Shown: positions 1-13,607 of the stretch, piece after piece
Numbering within the stretch: position 1 is the first letter of the stretch
How the letters are laid out: each line of letters starts with the position of its first letter
Assembly (NCBI GenBank): GCA_008501825.1
Contig: QQUA01000010.1
Location: forward strand, 1-64,000
DNA length: 64,000 nt
Direction: 5' to 3'
From: Planctomycetota bacterium
GTDB lineage: Bacteria; Planctomycetota; UBA1135
The notes under the pieces: model-generated
Database searches by the model: none
The model's input: the letters and a program-made list of their open reading frames with translations, nothing else
Told to the model about the DNA's origin: nothing
Made by a program: the position numbers and the translations under genes

Positions 1-66
1 AGCGAAGTTGCTTCGCTGACCCCGTGGGCCTGGAAGAAGGACCAGGCTACCGACACCAAAGCTTGA
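1..66 (+). CDS. C-terminal end of an unidentified protein (partial)
   Basis: The first 66 bases read without a stop in frame 1 and end in TGA at 64-66, giving a 21-residue tail ending in DTKA. The gene would begin upstream of the window. The tail is too short to assign to a family. It points toward the leftward radical SAM/TIR genes, and a small hairpin bridges the two convergent stop codons, which fits a real gene end. It could also be chance open frame. Confidence 0.4.
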   Translation, partial: SEVASLTPWAWKKDQATDTKA

Positions 67-79
67 TTTGAATTCAAGC
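61..79. terminator. Weak bidirectional hairpin between convergent stops
   Basis: GCTTGA at 61-66 pairs with TCAAGC at 74-79 around a 7-base loop. Each arm contains one of the two convergent stop codons. The stem is short (6 bp) and there is no clear T tract, so termination is an inference. Confidence 0.3.
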
Positions 80-349
80 CGAATCCGGCCAAAGCTTAGG
101 TAATACATGGCGTGACCGGACGCTTACGTTGTTTTGATTTATCGAACCGAGCAGGAATTCTCGTTGAGCCGTGTGGCAACATGGGTAAATACCTCCGTCA
201 GGATTGATAGTTACAGTCGCACCGAAGACCTCTGAAAGAGATTTATGAGAAGGGACCATTGCATTTTTTCTCCGGAGTAAGATGTGCGCCGAGTTGCTTG
301 CAATAGAAGAGGATGATAGGTAAGTACTGTCCCATTTGTTTGCCGTCAT
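74..349 (-). pseudogene. Detached C-terminal (SPASM-like) part of the radical SAM protein
   Basis: This frame carries TVTINPDGGIYPCC, the typical 'expression of Asn-Pro-Asp-Gly plus Cys' region of a SPASM or twitch domain, which binds auxiliary iron-sulfur clusters in radical SAM maturases. It has no credible start of its own. It lies one base out of frame with the radical SAM gene at 346-954: adding one T to the eight-T run (366-373 read on the minus strand) joins the two frames smoothly as NPNFFFLLKERM. I therefore read 74-954 as one original gene of roughly 300 residues interrupted by a slip. Whether this is a real mutation, phase variation or a sequencing error cannot be told from the sequence. 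Confidence 0.6.
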
Positions 350-954
350 CCTTTCTTTGAGCAGGAAAAAAAATTGGGGTTCATCTCGCTGAGTTCAGCT
401 AAATCTGAAAGACCTTGGTCTGATTCTGGGATCAGAACGCACGACAACCCAACCGTGACATTGCTGCTTGATAAATCGCGGAGTGCATCAATTATTTGTC
501 CAAATGCCGTTCTCGATGTGCCATGAATAGTAGAATGAGACTCAGGGTTGAATGCATCTACGCTTACTCGGACATAGTCAAAGGCCTTGCAAATCGTTGT
601 AAGTTTGCCAAGCTTAGTGCCATTTGAGTAAAGTCTTCGGTGGATATCGCTGCGATCGGCGAGGAACTCGAGCAGGAGCTCAAGCTCGGGGTGGAGAGTT
701 GGCTCTCCTCCTCCAGAAACGATTACCTCTTGAAGGCCTCTGTCAATCAGGAATGAAATTGCCGCTATAGTCTTTTGGACATCTACCCTGCTGTCGTTGC
801 GATCGAACCAACAAAACTTGCAATCGTGATTGCATCGGTTGGTCAAGTGGATTGTAATTGAAATAGGCCAACGGCAATTTCTAACTTTCAGCCATTCCCT
901 GTAGCGAGACATATCGTCAGGGTGAGTGCTGTTAGCGCGCCATTTTGTTTTCAT
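346..954 (-). CDS. Radical SAM protein, C-terminally frameshifted
   Basis: The 202-residue reading frame has the radical SAM cluster-binding motif CNHDCKFC near residue 41, which ligates the [4Fe-4S] cluster used to cleave S-adenosylmethionine, followed by the SAM-contacting GGGEPT motif and a TIM-barrel pattern. The frame stops early after a run of T residues, and the SPASM-like end continues in another frame (74-349). The start ATG overlaps the stop of the upstream TIR gene by four bases (ATGA), so the two are translationally coupled. The region is clearly AT-richer than the operon at 2.7-18 kb, which suggests separate acquisition. The substrate is unknown. It is not an obvious viperin, since it has the GGGEPT/SPASM layout of peptide- or protein-modifying enzymes. 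Confidence 0.8.
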   Translation of the reverse strand: MKTKWRANSTHPDDMSRYREWLKVRNCRWPISITIHLTNRCNHDCKFCWFDRNDSRVDVQKTIAAISFLIDRGLQEVIVSGGGEPTLHPELELLLEFLADRSDIHRRLYSNGTKLGKLTTICKAFDYVRVSVDAFNPESHSTIHGTSRTAFGQIIDALRDLSSSNVTVGLSCVLIPESDQGLSDLAELSEMNPNFFSCSKKG

Positions 955-1871
955 TTCTTTAGCTTGTCAATAAATGGCGCAAGATATGTTTTCAGCTTTA
1001 GCGCCAGGAGGGATTCTTCCTGGTTAACGTCTCTCAATACTCTATTCATGAAATTCAATGTTTCTGATTTTAGTTGTTTTATCTTGTCTCTTTGAATGAG
1101 CGAGTTGACCATGAAAATTTTGACCTCAAAGCATTCAGCTTGATACCTTTTAATGATTTCCTCCTCGGAAATGGGAAACAAGCAGTCATCCTCGAGGTAA
1201 CGTAATGGCAATGAACCAAGGCAGAAAAACGCCTCTCCTCGTAAGCGAAAATCCAGCTCTTTGTCGATAATTGTCTTCATTAGTTCGGCGAAATTTAAAA
1301 CGATCTCCGTATGTTCTGAATTCTTGGTCATTAATCGAATGAATTCCTGTGCCGAGGTGCGGACATCTCTTTTCGTTGATAGTGCCATCAGTGCAAGATG
1401 GAACTCGGTTGAGTTTTTATTCTCAATTGTTCGAAAAGAATGCGGCGCATCAAGGAGGAGGTGGCTGCTTGCATCCCTCCTTTTTGCCTCCTCAGACAAT
1501 TCCTTGACTAACTTAGGCAAGTTTTCAATCGAGATTGCCCAGGTGTCACGATGAGGCCTCGGTATCAGGTCCTTTTCCGCTCCCTTGGCAAGGACTGGGA
1601 AAATCCGCCTTCCCATTATGTCTGCTGCCCCTAGCTCCCAGTGAACGTAGTCCATGGCACCTCGGGATTTTAGTACAACCACAACGGCATGGCAGTCCTG
1701 GATTGCCCTCTTAAGAGTAATTCGATTGTCATGGCCGGGTATCATATCCGATTCAAAAATGAAGGTATTAAACCCGTTCTCTCGCAAATGATTGCTTACT
1801 TCATAAGCCTCATTCTGGTCCTCTGTAAGATGGTTAATGAAGACGAGCATGGAGGGTTTTCTTGCGCTCAT
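951..1871 (-). CDS. TIR-domain protein with helical C-terminal region
   Basis: Residues about 8-100 form a TIR domain: a first strand with VFINHLTEDQ, an alpha/beta repeat, and WELGAADIMGRRIFPVL at about 79-95, whose Glu is at the position of the catalytic glutamate of NAD-cleaving TIR domains. Residues about 130-306 are predicted helical and resemble HEAT-like or adaptor helices, but I cannot name the family. Bacterial TIR proteins commonly act as NADase effectors in antiphage defence; that role is inferred here from the domain and from the neighbouring defence operon. The gene is first in a two-gene leftward unit with the radical SAM gene (4-base overlap). No strong Shine-Dalgarno is seen; ATG at 1850 is an alternative start. 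Confidence 0.8.
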   Translation of the reverse strand: MSARKPSMLVFINHLTEDQNEAYEVSNHLRENGFNTFIFESDMIPGHDNRITLKRAIQDCHAVVVVLKSRGAMDYVHWELGAADIMGRRIFPVLAKGAEKDLIPRPHRDTWAISIENLPKLVKELSEEAKRRDASSHLLLDAPHSFRTIENKNSTEFHLALMALSTKRDVRTSAQEFIRLMTKNSEHTEIVLNFAELMKTIIDKELDFRLRGEAFFCLGSLPLRYLEDDCLFPISEEEIIKRYQAECFEVKIFMVNSLIQRDKIKQLKSETLNFMNRVLRDVNQEESLLALKLKTYLAPFIDKLKK

Positions 1872-2667
1872 GGCTGCAAAGGTGTTTTAGAATTTCGATG
1901 TTTTGGCGACCCGATCTTTCTCTAGCTCCGCCGATCCGATGTAACCCAAGGAGGGCGAGGGTGTCTCGGATTGTAGGGGACATCGATGAATTTGTATACG
2001 GAAGAGCAGGTGCAGCGGCGACTTGTTCATTACTTGCGGTACAGCAGTTGCTTACTCTGAGTGCCAAAGGAACTTTTCGTGACGATTTCTGCCGCACTTT
2101 AGGGCACTATTCTCCAACAAATCCTGGCCAACTTCACTGGTATCTTGATGGCCACGATCCTATTGGCTCAATGACACTTGCATTGGGCGACAGCGCAACG
2201 TGGCAACAAAGGAGCGAGGGTGGGGCTTCCGCTGAATGTGATCGTCGTCTTTTGCAATGGCGGATAAATGAGGAAAGGCCGGTGCAGGTCAGAAACATTC
2301 TTAGATGTCCGTCAACCATCACCACACCGGAATGGATTTGAAAGAGCATCGAGAAATGTTTGCCGGGCCGCTTGCCAAGGCAGCAAGGTCACTCGGTTGA
2401 TAATGTCCCTTCCCTACAGTGAAGCCACCATGGAATTCCCCCGGTTTGAAGCAAGCCTTACGGGAACGGAGGATGGAGGTTGATTCCCGAGTGAATGTGG
2501 GCATCAGAGTCTCACATGGCGAAACTCGAGGCAGAGGTCGAGTCCCACTATTAGAATTCAAGAGGCTAGAATTCTCGGCTAACGTCCCACTGGGCGATCG
2601 CGCTTGGAATGCAGTCATTACGACCGAAATACGAAAGAAAGAACTAATCTGCAAGCAACCACTGTCT
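1872..2667. other. Long non-coding stretch between divergent defence genes
   Basis: This 796-base stretch separates the leftward TIR gene from the rightward helicase gene. Open frames exist on both strands (for example 1862-2341 on plus, and an in-frame extension of the helicase from 2419), but their translations show no recognisable fold, no clear Shine-Dalgarno and overlap one another. It presumably holds the divergent promoters. I see no hairpin or repeat strong enough to report. Confidence 0.4.
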
Positions 2668-6242
<3,575 letters not shown>

Positions 6243-6246
<4 letters not shown>

Positions 6247-7883
6247 CCGAGGACCTGCACCAACTCGCCGAGTGGCTCCGCGGCAATGAGGACGAGCACC
6301 TAGAGTTCAAGGAAGCCAAGACCCATTTCGACTTCGAGAAGCTCGTCAAGTACTGCGCCGCCCTCGCCAACGAAAACGGTGGAATGATCGTTCTAGGCGT
6401 TTCGGACAAACGACCCCGCCAGGTTGTGGGCACTACCGCCTTCGGGAATCTAGAGCGGACGAAAGCGGGACTCGTCGAGCGGCTCGGGCTTCGCATCGAA
6501 CTTCGGGAGTTGTCGCATCCGGAAGGTCGTGTTCTGGTCTTCACAGCTCCACCCAGACCGATCGGAACCCCGATCGCCGTGAAGGGGGCCTATTGGATGC
6601 GGGCTGGCGAGGATCTTGTGCCGATGACCCCCGATCAGCTCTGTCGCATCTTCGAGGAAGCCGGCCCGGACTTCTCCGCCGAGGTGTGCCCTGGCGCCAC
6701 CCTCGCGGACCTGGCTCCGGAAGCAGTCGACGCTTTCCGCCGGCGCTGGCATCGCAAGGCGAAGAAGGACGCGATTCTCCAGGTCTCCGGTGAACAACTT
6801 CTGCGTGATGCCGAACTGCTCATGGATGAAGGCATTACCTACGCGGCGTTGATCCTGATGGGCACCCGGGCGGCGCTCGGCCGACACCTCGCGCAGGCGG
6901 AGCTCGTGTTCGAATACCGTTCCTCCGAGGCAGCAGGCCCGGCCAACCAACGCGAAGAGTTTCGCGAGGGCGTGTTGGTTTTCTACGACCGCCTCTGGGA
7001 GCTGTTGAACCTCCGCAACGACCTCCAGCATTTCCAGGACGGTCTCTTTGTTCTCGACGTGCCCACCTTCGACGAACGCGCGGTCCGCGAGGCGCTTCTC
7101 AACGCCGTTAGCCATCGAGACTATCGCGACGCAGGCTCGGTTTTCGTCCGTCAGTACTCGCGCCGGATCGAGATCGTAAGCCCCGGTGGTTTCCCTGCCG
7201 GTATCACGCAAGAAAATCTCCTTTGGCAGCAGAAGCCACGTAACCGCCGTGTCGCCGAGTCCCTTGCCCGCTGCGGCCTCGTCGAACGTGCGGGCCAAGG
7301 CTTCGACTTGATCTATGGCGAGTGCATCCGTCATGGTAAGGCCTTGCCGGACTTCACCCGCACGGACGAGCACTTCGTTTGGCTGACCCTCCATGGAACG
7401 ATCCAGGATCCGGCCTTCCTGCGCTTCCTTGAGAAGGTCGGCAACGAGACCCAGATTTCCTTCGACCTCGAGGATCTACTGGTGCTCGACCTCGTGCACC
7501 GCGAACAGAAGGTCGAAGACCCCCTCGCTCGGCGGCTCGGATCACTGCTTGAGCACGGCATTCTTGAGCGCATTGGCCGCGGGCGCGGAGTGCGGTATCT
7601 CCTGTCTAGCCGCTTCTACAAGGCCCTCGGGAAGCCAGGGGCCTACACCCGCCAGCGAGGGCTGGACCGCGGGACGAATAAGGCTTTGCTCGTGAAACAT
7701 ATCGAGGGCGCCTCTCCGGCCGGGGCGGCCCTTGTCGAGCTCCAGGAGGTTCTTCCCGCACTCAGTCGGAACCAGATTCAAAGCCTGCTTCGTGAACTCA
7801 AGAGGGACGGCGAGATCGAAGTGCGGGGGAGGACCAAGGCCGCACGCTGGTTCCCTAACCCAAAACGCAATCAGACGCAATGA
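6243..7883 (+). CDS. AlbA_2-domain ATP-binding protein with GHKL-like domain
   Basis: A 546-residue protein of the COG2865 type. Residues about 8-130 form an AlbA_2 (divergent AAA-4, Schlafen-like) domain with HLEFKEA and GGMIVLGVSD. Residues about 280-325 contain VREALLNAVSHRDYRDA and RRIEIVSPGGFP, the N box and G1-like region of a GHKL-type ATP-binding domain. The end looks like winged-helix DNA-binding segments. The ATG at 6243 overlaps the helicase stop and is preceded by GGAGGT. Members of this family recur in defence islands and may be regulators or nucleic-acid binding effectors; the precise role here is unknown. A second member of the family lies at 13608-14900 in the same operon. Confidence 0.85.
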
Positions 7884-7977
7884 GAACGCAATTAATGCGC
7901 AGTCGAGGACGTAAGCCATTGTTAAATAAGGGGTTGTTGATTCAGTATTGCGTCTGGAAAAGGCGGGGGAACACCTC

Positions 7978-10863
7978 ATGACTATCAAAAAGAAGCTAAT
8001 CGAAGTCGCCCTACCCTTGGAGGCGGTCAACGCCGCGAGTGCTCGCGAGAAGTCCATCCGCCATGGGCATCCGTCGACCCTGCACCTGTGGTGGGCGCGG
8101 AGGCCGTTGGCGGCAGCTCGGGCGGTGATCTTCGCGCAAATGGTTGACGATCCGTCCGCGAATCCTGACCTTTTCCCAACCGAGAAGGCCCAGGAGAAGG
8201 AACGCAAGCGGCTATTTGGCATCATCGAGGAGCTCGTGAAGTGGGAGAACACCAACAAAGAGGTCGTACTTGAGCGAGCTAGAACGGAGATTTGGCAAAG
8301 CTGGCGGCGGGCCTGTGCCGAGAACGCCGATCACCCGCGGGCGAAGGATCTCTACGATCGAAACAAGCTTCCCGGATTCCACGACCCTTTCGCAGGTGGC
8401 GGGGCGCTGCCGCTGGAGGCGCAGCGGCTGGGGCTCGAGGCCCACGCTTCTGACCTCAACCCGGTGGCAGTGCTGATCAACAAGGCGATGATCGAGATCC
8501 CGCCGCGCTTTGCAGGCCAGGCACCCGTGAACCCGGAAGGGCAGTTACAACGTCGCGATATGGACAAACGCTGGCCCGGAGCTCGGGGCCTCGCCGAAGA
8601 CGTTCGCTACTACGGCAAGTGGATGCGCGACGAGGCCGAGAAGCGCATAGGTTCCCTCTACCCAAAGGTGAAGGTGGCCGCCGAGATGGTCCGGGAGCGG
8701 CCGGACCTCAAACCCTACGAGGGCCGCAAGCTGACGGTGATCGCTTGGCTCTGGGCACGAACGGTCAAGAGCCCGAACCCCGCTTTCGCGCACGTCGACG
8801 TCCCGCTCGCTTCGACGTTCATGCTTTCGACGAAAAAGGGCAAGGAGGCGTACGTCGAGCCGGTGATCGAGGGGGGGGGCTACCGGTTCGCGGTGAAGGC
8901 CGGCAAGCCGGCCGACCCCGCCGCGACGAAGGCGGGCACCAAGCTGGGCCGTGGATCGAACTTCCGGTGTGTGCTATCGGGAGCGCCTGTAGGCGGCGAC
9001 TACATCAAGGCGGAGGGGAAAGGTGGTCGCATGGGCGCGCGGCTCATGGCGATCGTTGTCGAGGGTGATCGCCGAAGGCTCTATCTGTCGCCCACGCCAG
9101 AGCATGAAGCCGCGGCTCGAGAAACGCGCCCGGACTGGAGGCCCGAAGGGGACGTTCCTGCGCGGCTCACGGGTGGAACCTGTGTGCCCTATGGCCTGTC
9201 AACGTGGGGCGACCTCTTCACCCCCCGCCAGCTCGTGGCGCTGACGATCTTCTCCGACCTGGTCAGCAAGGCCATAGAACGCGTGCGCCAGGACGCCCTC
9301 GCCGCTGGTCATTCGGACGACGGCACCTCCCTTGCTGAGGGGAGGGGCGGTGCGACGGCCTACGCCGAGTCCGTGGGCTTGTACCTGGCATTCGCGGTAG
9401 ACAAGGGAGCAAACTACTGGTCATCGCTGTGCGCCTGGCACCAAACGCGGTACGGGGTGGTTTCAACGTTCGGCCGCCAGGCCCTCCCAATGGTGTGGGA
9501 TTATGCGGAAGCCAACCCCTTGAGTGATTCGTCGGGCAACGTACTGCTAGGGATTGAGCAAGCTGCGAAGATGGTGGCGACGCTTGCGCTAGGACCGCCA
9601 GGCGAAGCCGCGCAAGCGGACGCTGCTTCACAGTCAATCAGCGCAGCCAAGGTCGTCTCGACTGATCCACCCTACTACGACAACATCGGCTACGCGGACC
9701 TGTCGGACTTCTTCTACGTCTGGCTGCGCCGCTCCCTTGGGCACGTCTTCCCTGACCTTTTCGCGACGGTGGCCGTGCCCAAGGCCGAGGAGCTGGTTGC
9801 CGCGCCCTACCGCCACGGCGGCAAGGAGCAGGCCGAAGCCTTCTTCATGGACGGCATGACGCGCGCCATGGCGCGGCTGGCCGAGCAGGCCCATCCCGCC
9901 TTCCCGGTCACAATCTACTACGCCTTCAAGCAGTCGGAGCGCAAGGGTGACGAAGGTACGTCCTCCACGGGCTGGGAGACCTTCCTCGACGCCGTGATCC
10001 AGGCGGGTTTCGGAATCAGTGGCACGTGGCCGATGCGCACCGAGTACACCGGCAACCTCAAGAAGAACATGAGCGCCCTGGCGTCGAGCATTGTTCTTGT
10101 CTGCCGGCCTCGCAGGGAAGACGCACCAGCCGTGTCTAGGAGGGAGTATCTACACGCGCTCAAGACAGAGCTGCCGGGTGCGCTTGACCACCTCCAAGGA
10201 AGCAACATCGCCCCGGTAGACCTCGCCCAGGCAGCCATCGGCCCGGGCATGGCTGTGTACACGCGCTACGCGCGTGTGCTCGAGAGCGACGGCTCTCCGC
10301 TCTCTGTGCGCACTGCGCTGGCGCTGATCAACCATGTCCTTGACGAGGTCTTGGCGGAGCAGGAGGGCGACTTCGATCCCGACAGTCGCTGGGCCCTTGC
10401 CTGGTTCGAGCAGCACGGCTTCTCCGAGGGCGAGTTCGGCGTAGCCGAGACCCTCTCGAAGGCCAAGAACACGAGCGTCCAGGGCCTCGTAGACGCAGGT
10501 GTGCTCGCCTCGAAGGGCGGCAAGGTGCGCCTTCTCTCGCCCGCCGATCTTCCGGAGGACTGGGACCCGACCACCGACACCCGCCTGACTGTCTGGGAGA
10601 TGGTGCACCACCTCGTCCGGGTGCTCGAGGCCGGTGGCGAGGCCGCCGCAGCGGAGCTAGCGGCCAAGCTCGACTCGCAGGCTGAGATCGCGCGGGAGCT
10701 GGCTTACCGCCTCTACAGCGTGTGCGAGCGGAAGAAGCGGGCTTCCGAAGCGCTCGCCTACAACGGCCTGGTTCAAAGCTGGCCGGAGATCATGCGCCTT
10801 GCTCGCGAGGGCGCGCGACCTCGATCCGAACAAGCCGACCTGTTCGGCGAGAGGGAGGACTAA
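7978..10863 (+). CDS. DUF1156 DNA methyltransferase (COG1743-type adenine-specific)
   Basis: A 961-residue protein that begins with the DUF1156 region (residues about 5-55, including [18 protein letters not shown]). The SAM-binding motif I is [18 protein letters not shown] at about 135-152 and the catalytic motif IV is DPPYYD at 563-568, the DPPY form expected of N6-adenine or N4-cytosine methyltransferases. In family context it marks host DNA so that the helicase/ATPase partners can discriminate foreign DNA; this is inference from related systems. ATG 7978 has a GGGGGA ribosome-binding site; an in-frame TTG at 7948 is less likely. There is a 94-base gap before it, the only sizeable one in the operon. 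Confidence 0.9.
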   Translation: MTIKKKLIEVALPLEAVNAASAREKSIRHGHPSTLHLWWARRPLAAARAVIFAQMVDDPSANPDLFPTEKAQEKERKRLFGIIEELVKWENTNKEVVLERARTEIWQSWRRACAENADHPRAKDLYDRNKLPGFHDPFAGGGALPLEAQRLGLEAHASDLNPVAVLINKAMIEIPPRFAGQAPVNPEGQLQRRDMDKRWPGARGLAEDVRYYGKWMRDEAEKRIGSLYPKVKVAAEMVRERPDLKPYEGRKLTVIAWLWARTVKSPNPAFAHVDVPLASTFMLSTKKGKEAYVEPVIEGGGYRFAVKAGKPADPAATKAGTKLGRGSNFRCVLSGAPVGGDYIKAEGKGGRMGARLMAIVVEGDRRRLYLSPTPEHEAAARETRPDWRPEGDVPARLTGGTCVPYGLSTWGDLFTPRQLVALTIFSDLVSKAIERVRQDALAAGHSDDGTSLAEGRGGATAYAESVGLYLAFAVDKGANYWSSLCAWHQTRYGVVSTFGRQALPMVWDYAEANPLSDSSGNVLLGIEQAAKMVATLALGPPGEAAQADAASQSISAAKVVSTDPPYYDNIGYADLSDFFYVWLRRSLGHVFPDLFATVAVPKAEELVAAPYRHGGKEQAEAFFMDGMTRAMARLAEQAHPAFPVTIYYAFKQSERKGDEGTSSTGWETFLDAVIQAGFGISGTWPMRTEYTGNLKKNMSALASSIVLVCRPRREDAPAVSRREYLHALKTELPGALDHLQGSNIAPVDLAQAAIGPGMAVYTRYARVLESDGSPLSVRTALALINHVLDEVLAEQEGDFDPDSRWALAWFEQHGFSEGEFGVAETLSKAKNTSVQGLVDAGVLASKGGKVRLLSPADLPEDWDPTTDTRLTVWEMVHHLVRVLEAGGEAAAAELAAKLDSQAEIARELAYRLYSVCERKKRASEALAYNGLVQSWPEIMRLAREGARPRSEQADLFGERED

Positions 10864-10866
10864 CCC

Positions 10867-13599
10867 ATGGCATCCACGCATCAACACCCCGGCACAGCCT
10901 CCGCCTCGGATCCGATCCAGCAGGCGCTGCGGCTTCCCGCGGGCGCTGAGTTCCATTGCTGCGCACTCCAGGTCAATCCGCATCACTACAGCGAGACGTA
11001 TCGCGGGCAGGCCGCTGAAGGTACGGCCGCGGAGCACGCCCGCGCGATCGTCCGCAAGGCCGTTGACCTCGGCGTTTCCGTTCTCGCGATCACCGACCAC
11101 AATCACGTCGGCGGGGTACCGGAGTTCCGGGCCGCCGCGGAAGGCACGAACGTTCACGTATTCCCGGGCTTCGAGCTCGCGTCAAGCGAAGGGGTCCATG
11201 TCCTCTGCGTCTACCCCCCGGAGACGGAGCAGGGGCAGCTCGAACGCTACCTCGGAGAGTTTGGCATCCGTGACACGAACCCATCGTCGGACCTGGCCGA
11301 CCAGACGTTCATCGAGCTGATCGCCAAGGTCCAAGAGCAAGGTGGCATCGCCATCGCCGCCCACGTCACGAATGACGGTGGGCTGTTTCGAAAGCTCGAT
11401 GGGCAACCTCGGATCAAGGCTTGGCGGCATCCGGATCTACTGGCCATCCAGATCCCCGGCCCCGTGGAGGGCCTGCCCCAGGAGGTCCGTCCCATCGTCC
11501 AGAACAAGAACCCCGACTACGCGCGATCCCACGCCGCTGGCGAGGACCTGGCGGTGGCGGTGGTCAACGCCAAGGACATCGCGCGCCCAGAGGATCTGGA
11601 CGACAGATCCGCGACCTGTTCGATCAAGATGTCCGAAGTCTCGGTCATGGGTTTGCGCCAAGCCTTTCTCGATCCGGGTTCCCGAATCCGGCTGAACCCG
11701 CAGGAAGGCACCAGCGAGCCAGAGGAGCACGCAGAGCTGCTGGCGATGGCCTGGACGGGTGGATTCCTCGATGGGGCTTCCGTACGCTTCAACCCCAATC
11801 TCAACGTCCTCGTCGGCGGCCGCGGGGCCGGCAAGTCCACGGTGATCGAGAGCATCCGGGCCGTGCTCGGGCTGGACCCGATCGGTGACGACGCGCGAGC
11901 CGCCCACCAGGGCATCGTGCGCCACGTGTTGAAGAGCGGCACCAAGGTCTCGCTCCTCGTGCGCGTCTGCCGGCCGGCCCCTCGCGAGTATCTGATCGAG
12001 CGCACGATCCCTAATCCCTCGATCGTGCGCGACAAGTCGGGCGAAGTCTCCAATCTGACTCCTGACGAGGTGCTGCAAGGCGTCGAGGTCTTCGGGCAAC
12101 ACGAGATCTCCGAGTTGACGAAGAGCCGCGAGAAGCGGACCCGCCTGCTCGACCGCTTCGTCGAGCGCGACGACACCGCTCCGCGTCGCCGGACCGACCT
12201 ACTTCGCGACCTAGAGAAGAACCGGCGCGGCCTTCTGGATGCGCGGGCCGAACTCCGGCAAATCGATGAGCGCTTGGCATCCCTTCCCGGTCTTGAGGAG
12301 ATCATGAAGCGCTTTCGGGAAGTTGGTCTCGAGGAGAAGCTGAAGGAGAAGAGCCTGCTTGTCCGCGAGGAACGTCTGCTCGCCTCGATCCCGGAGCGTT
12401 TGGCTCCGTTCCGAGAGTGCGCGGAGGGCCTGGCGCGCGAGCTGCCTATCGACCGGGCCTTCGTTTCGGCGAAGGCGCTCGCCGACTTGCCGGGAAAGAA
12501 GATCCTCGGGCGTATCGATGAGGTCCTGAACGACTTGGAGCAAGATCTTCAAGGTGTCGAGCAGGGTCTCGGCGAGGCCCTGCGGAAAGCCGAAGCGGGA
12601 ATGGAGAACGTGCGCTCGAAGTGGTCGAGCCGCAAGCAGGGCGTCGAAGACGAGTACCAGAAGATCCTGCGCGAGCTCCAAAAGTCGCGTGTCGATGGCG
12701 AAGAATTCATCCGCTTGCAGCGCCAGATCGAAGAGCTCCGTCCACTACGCGAACGGCGTCCCATCGTGGAGCGCGCCGAGAAGGAGCACGCAGACCGGCG
12801 GCGCACCTTGCTGGCAGCGTGGGAGGACTTCAAGGCCGAGGAGTTCCGGCGTCTCGACCGAGCGGCGAAGGTCGTCAACCGCAAGCTGCGGGACCGCGTG
12901 CAGATCGAAGTGACGTCTTCCGGGAACCGGGAGCCTCTCTTCGACCTGTTGCGAAAAGATGTCGGGGGACGGCTGTCCGAGGCGATCGATTGCATCCGGA
13001 AGCAGGAGGACATCTCGCTCTCCTCCTTCGTCGAAGCGTGCCGCAAGGGGACTGACGCCGTGCAACAGACCTACGGCGTTCCGCCGGGCCAAGCGGCGAG
13101 CCTGGCGGCAGCTCCCCCCGACGTTCTGATGCGGATTGAGGAGCTCGAGTTGACGGCGACGATGTCGATCCGGCTCAACACCGCCCCGACAGATGCGCCG
13201 CCCACATGGCAAACCCTCGAGGACCTCTCAACCGGGCAGAAGGCGACGGCGGTTCTCCTCCTCCTGTTGCTTGAATCCGAGGCACCTCTCATCGTCGACC
13301 AACCCGAGGACGATCTCGACAACCGCTTCATCACGGAAGGCGTCGTCCCGCGGATGCGGGAGGAAAAGCAGCGACGCCAATTCCTGTTCTCGACCCACAA
13401 CGCGAACATCCCCGTGCTCGGGGATGCCGAGCTGATCCTCGGCCTCTCCGCGAGGGGAGAAGCGGAAGGCGGCCACGCCAAGATCGCTCCGGAGCACATG
13501 GGCTCCATCGACTCCCAGGCCGTGCGGGAGCTCGTCGAGGACATCCTCGAGGGCGGCAAGGAAGCCTTCGAACGCCGGCGCCAGAAGTACGGATTTTGA
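10867..13599 (+). CDS. TrlF-like PHP-domain + SMC/ABC-type ATPase
   Basis: A 910-residue protein. Residues about 28-230 look like a PHP (polymerase and histidinol phosphatase) metal-dependent phosphoesterase domain, with AITDHNHVGG and AIAAHVTN as metal-ligand segments; the first canonical HxH motif is degenerate. Walker A GGRGAGKST is at about 317-325, a long coiled coil runs from about 440 to 640, and a Walker B-like IVDQPEDDLDNRFI is at about 809-822, as in SMC/Rad50-like ATPases. The layout matches the TrlF family found in defence loci. A Shine-Dalgarno GGGAGGA precedes the ATG, only three bases after the methyltransferase stop. Predicted role: ATP-gated nuclease or phosphatase acting on nucleic acid ends or nucleotides (inference). 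Confidence 0.85.
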   Translation: MASTHQHPGTASASDPIQQALRLPAGAEFHCCALQVNPHHYSETYRGQAAEGTAAEHARAIVRKAVDLGVSVLAITDHNHVGGVPEFRAAAEGTNVHVFPGFELASSEGVHVLCVYPPETEQGQLERYLGEFGIRDTNPSSDLADQTFIELIAKVQEQGGIAIAAHVTNDGGLFRKLDGQPRIKAWRHPDLLAIQIPGPVEGLPQEVRPIVQNKNPDYARSHAAGEDLAVAVVNAKDIARPEDLDDRSATCSIKMSEVSVMGLRQAFLDPGSRIRLNPQEGTSEPEEHAELLAMAWTGGFLDGASVRFNPNLNVLVGGRGAGKSTVIESIRAVLGLDPIGDDARAAHQGIVRHVLKSGTKVSLLVRVCRPAPREYLIERTIPNPSIVRDKSGEVSNLTPDEVLQGVEVFGQHEISELTKSREKRTRLLDRFVERDDTAPRRRTDLLRDLEKNRRGLLDARAELRQIDERLASLPGLEEIMKRFREVGLEEKLKEKSLLVREERLLASIPERLAPFRECAEGLARELPIDRAFVSAKALADLPGKKILGRIDEVLNDLEQDLQGVEQGLGEALRKAEAGMENVRSKWSSRKQGVEDEYQKILRELQKSRVDGEEFIRLQRQIEELRPLRERRPIVERAEKEHADRRRTLLAAWEDFKAEEFRRLDRAAKVVNRKLRDRVQIEVTSSGNREPLFDLLRKDVGGRLSEAIDCIRKQEDISLSSFVEACRKGTDAVQQTYGVPPGQAASLAAAPPDVLMRIEELELTATMSIRLNTAPTDAPPTWQTLEDLSTGQKATAVLLLLLLESEAPLIVDQPEDDLDNRFITEGVVPRMREEKQRRQFLFSTHNANIPVLGDAELILGLSARGEAEGGHAKIAPEHMGSIDSQAVRELVEDILEGGKEAFERRRQKYGF

Positions 13600-13607
13600 G
13601 GAGACCG

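Noticed and set aside
346..954. Prokaryotic viperin
   Set aside because: The Cys motif is compatible, but the GGGEPT motif and SPASM-like tail indicate a different radical SAM subgroup.
1862..2341. Rightward gene upstream of the helicase
   Set aside because: No Shine-Dalgarno, no recognisable pattern, overlaps the start of the TIR gene and competing frames on the other strand.
2419..2667. N-terminal extension of the helicase
   Set aside because: The frame is open, but the sequence looks non-coding and the family starts at or near the ATG at 2668.
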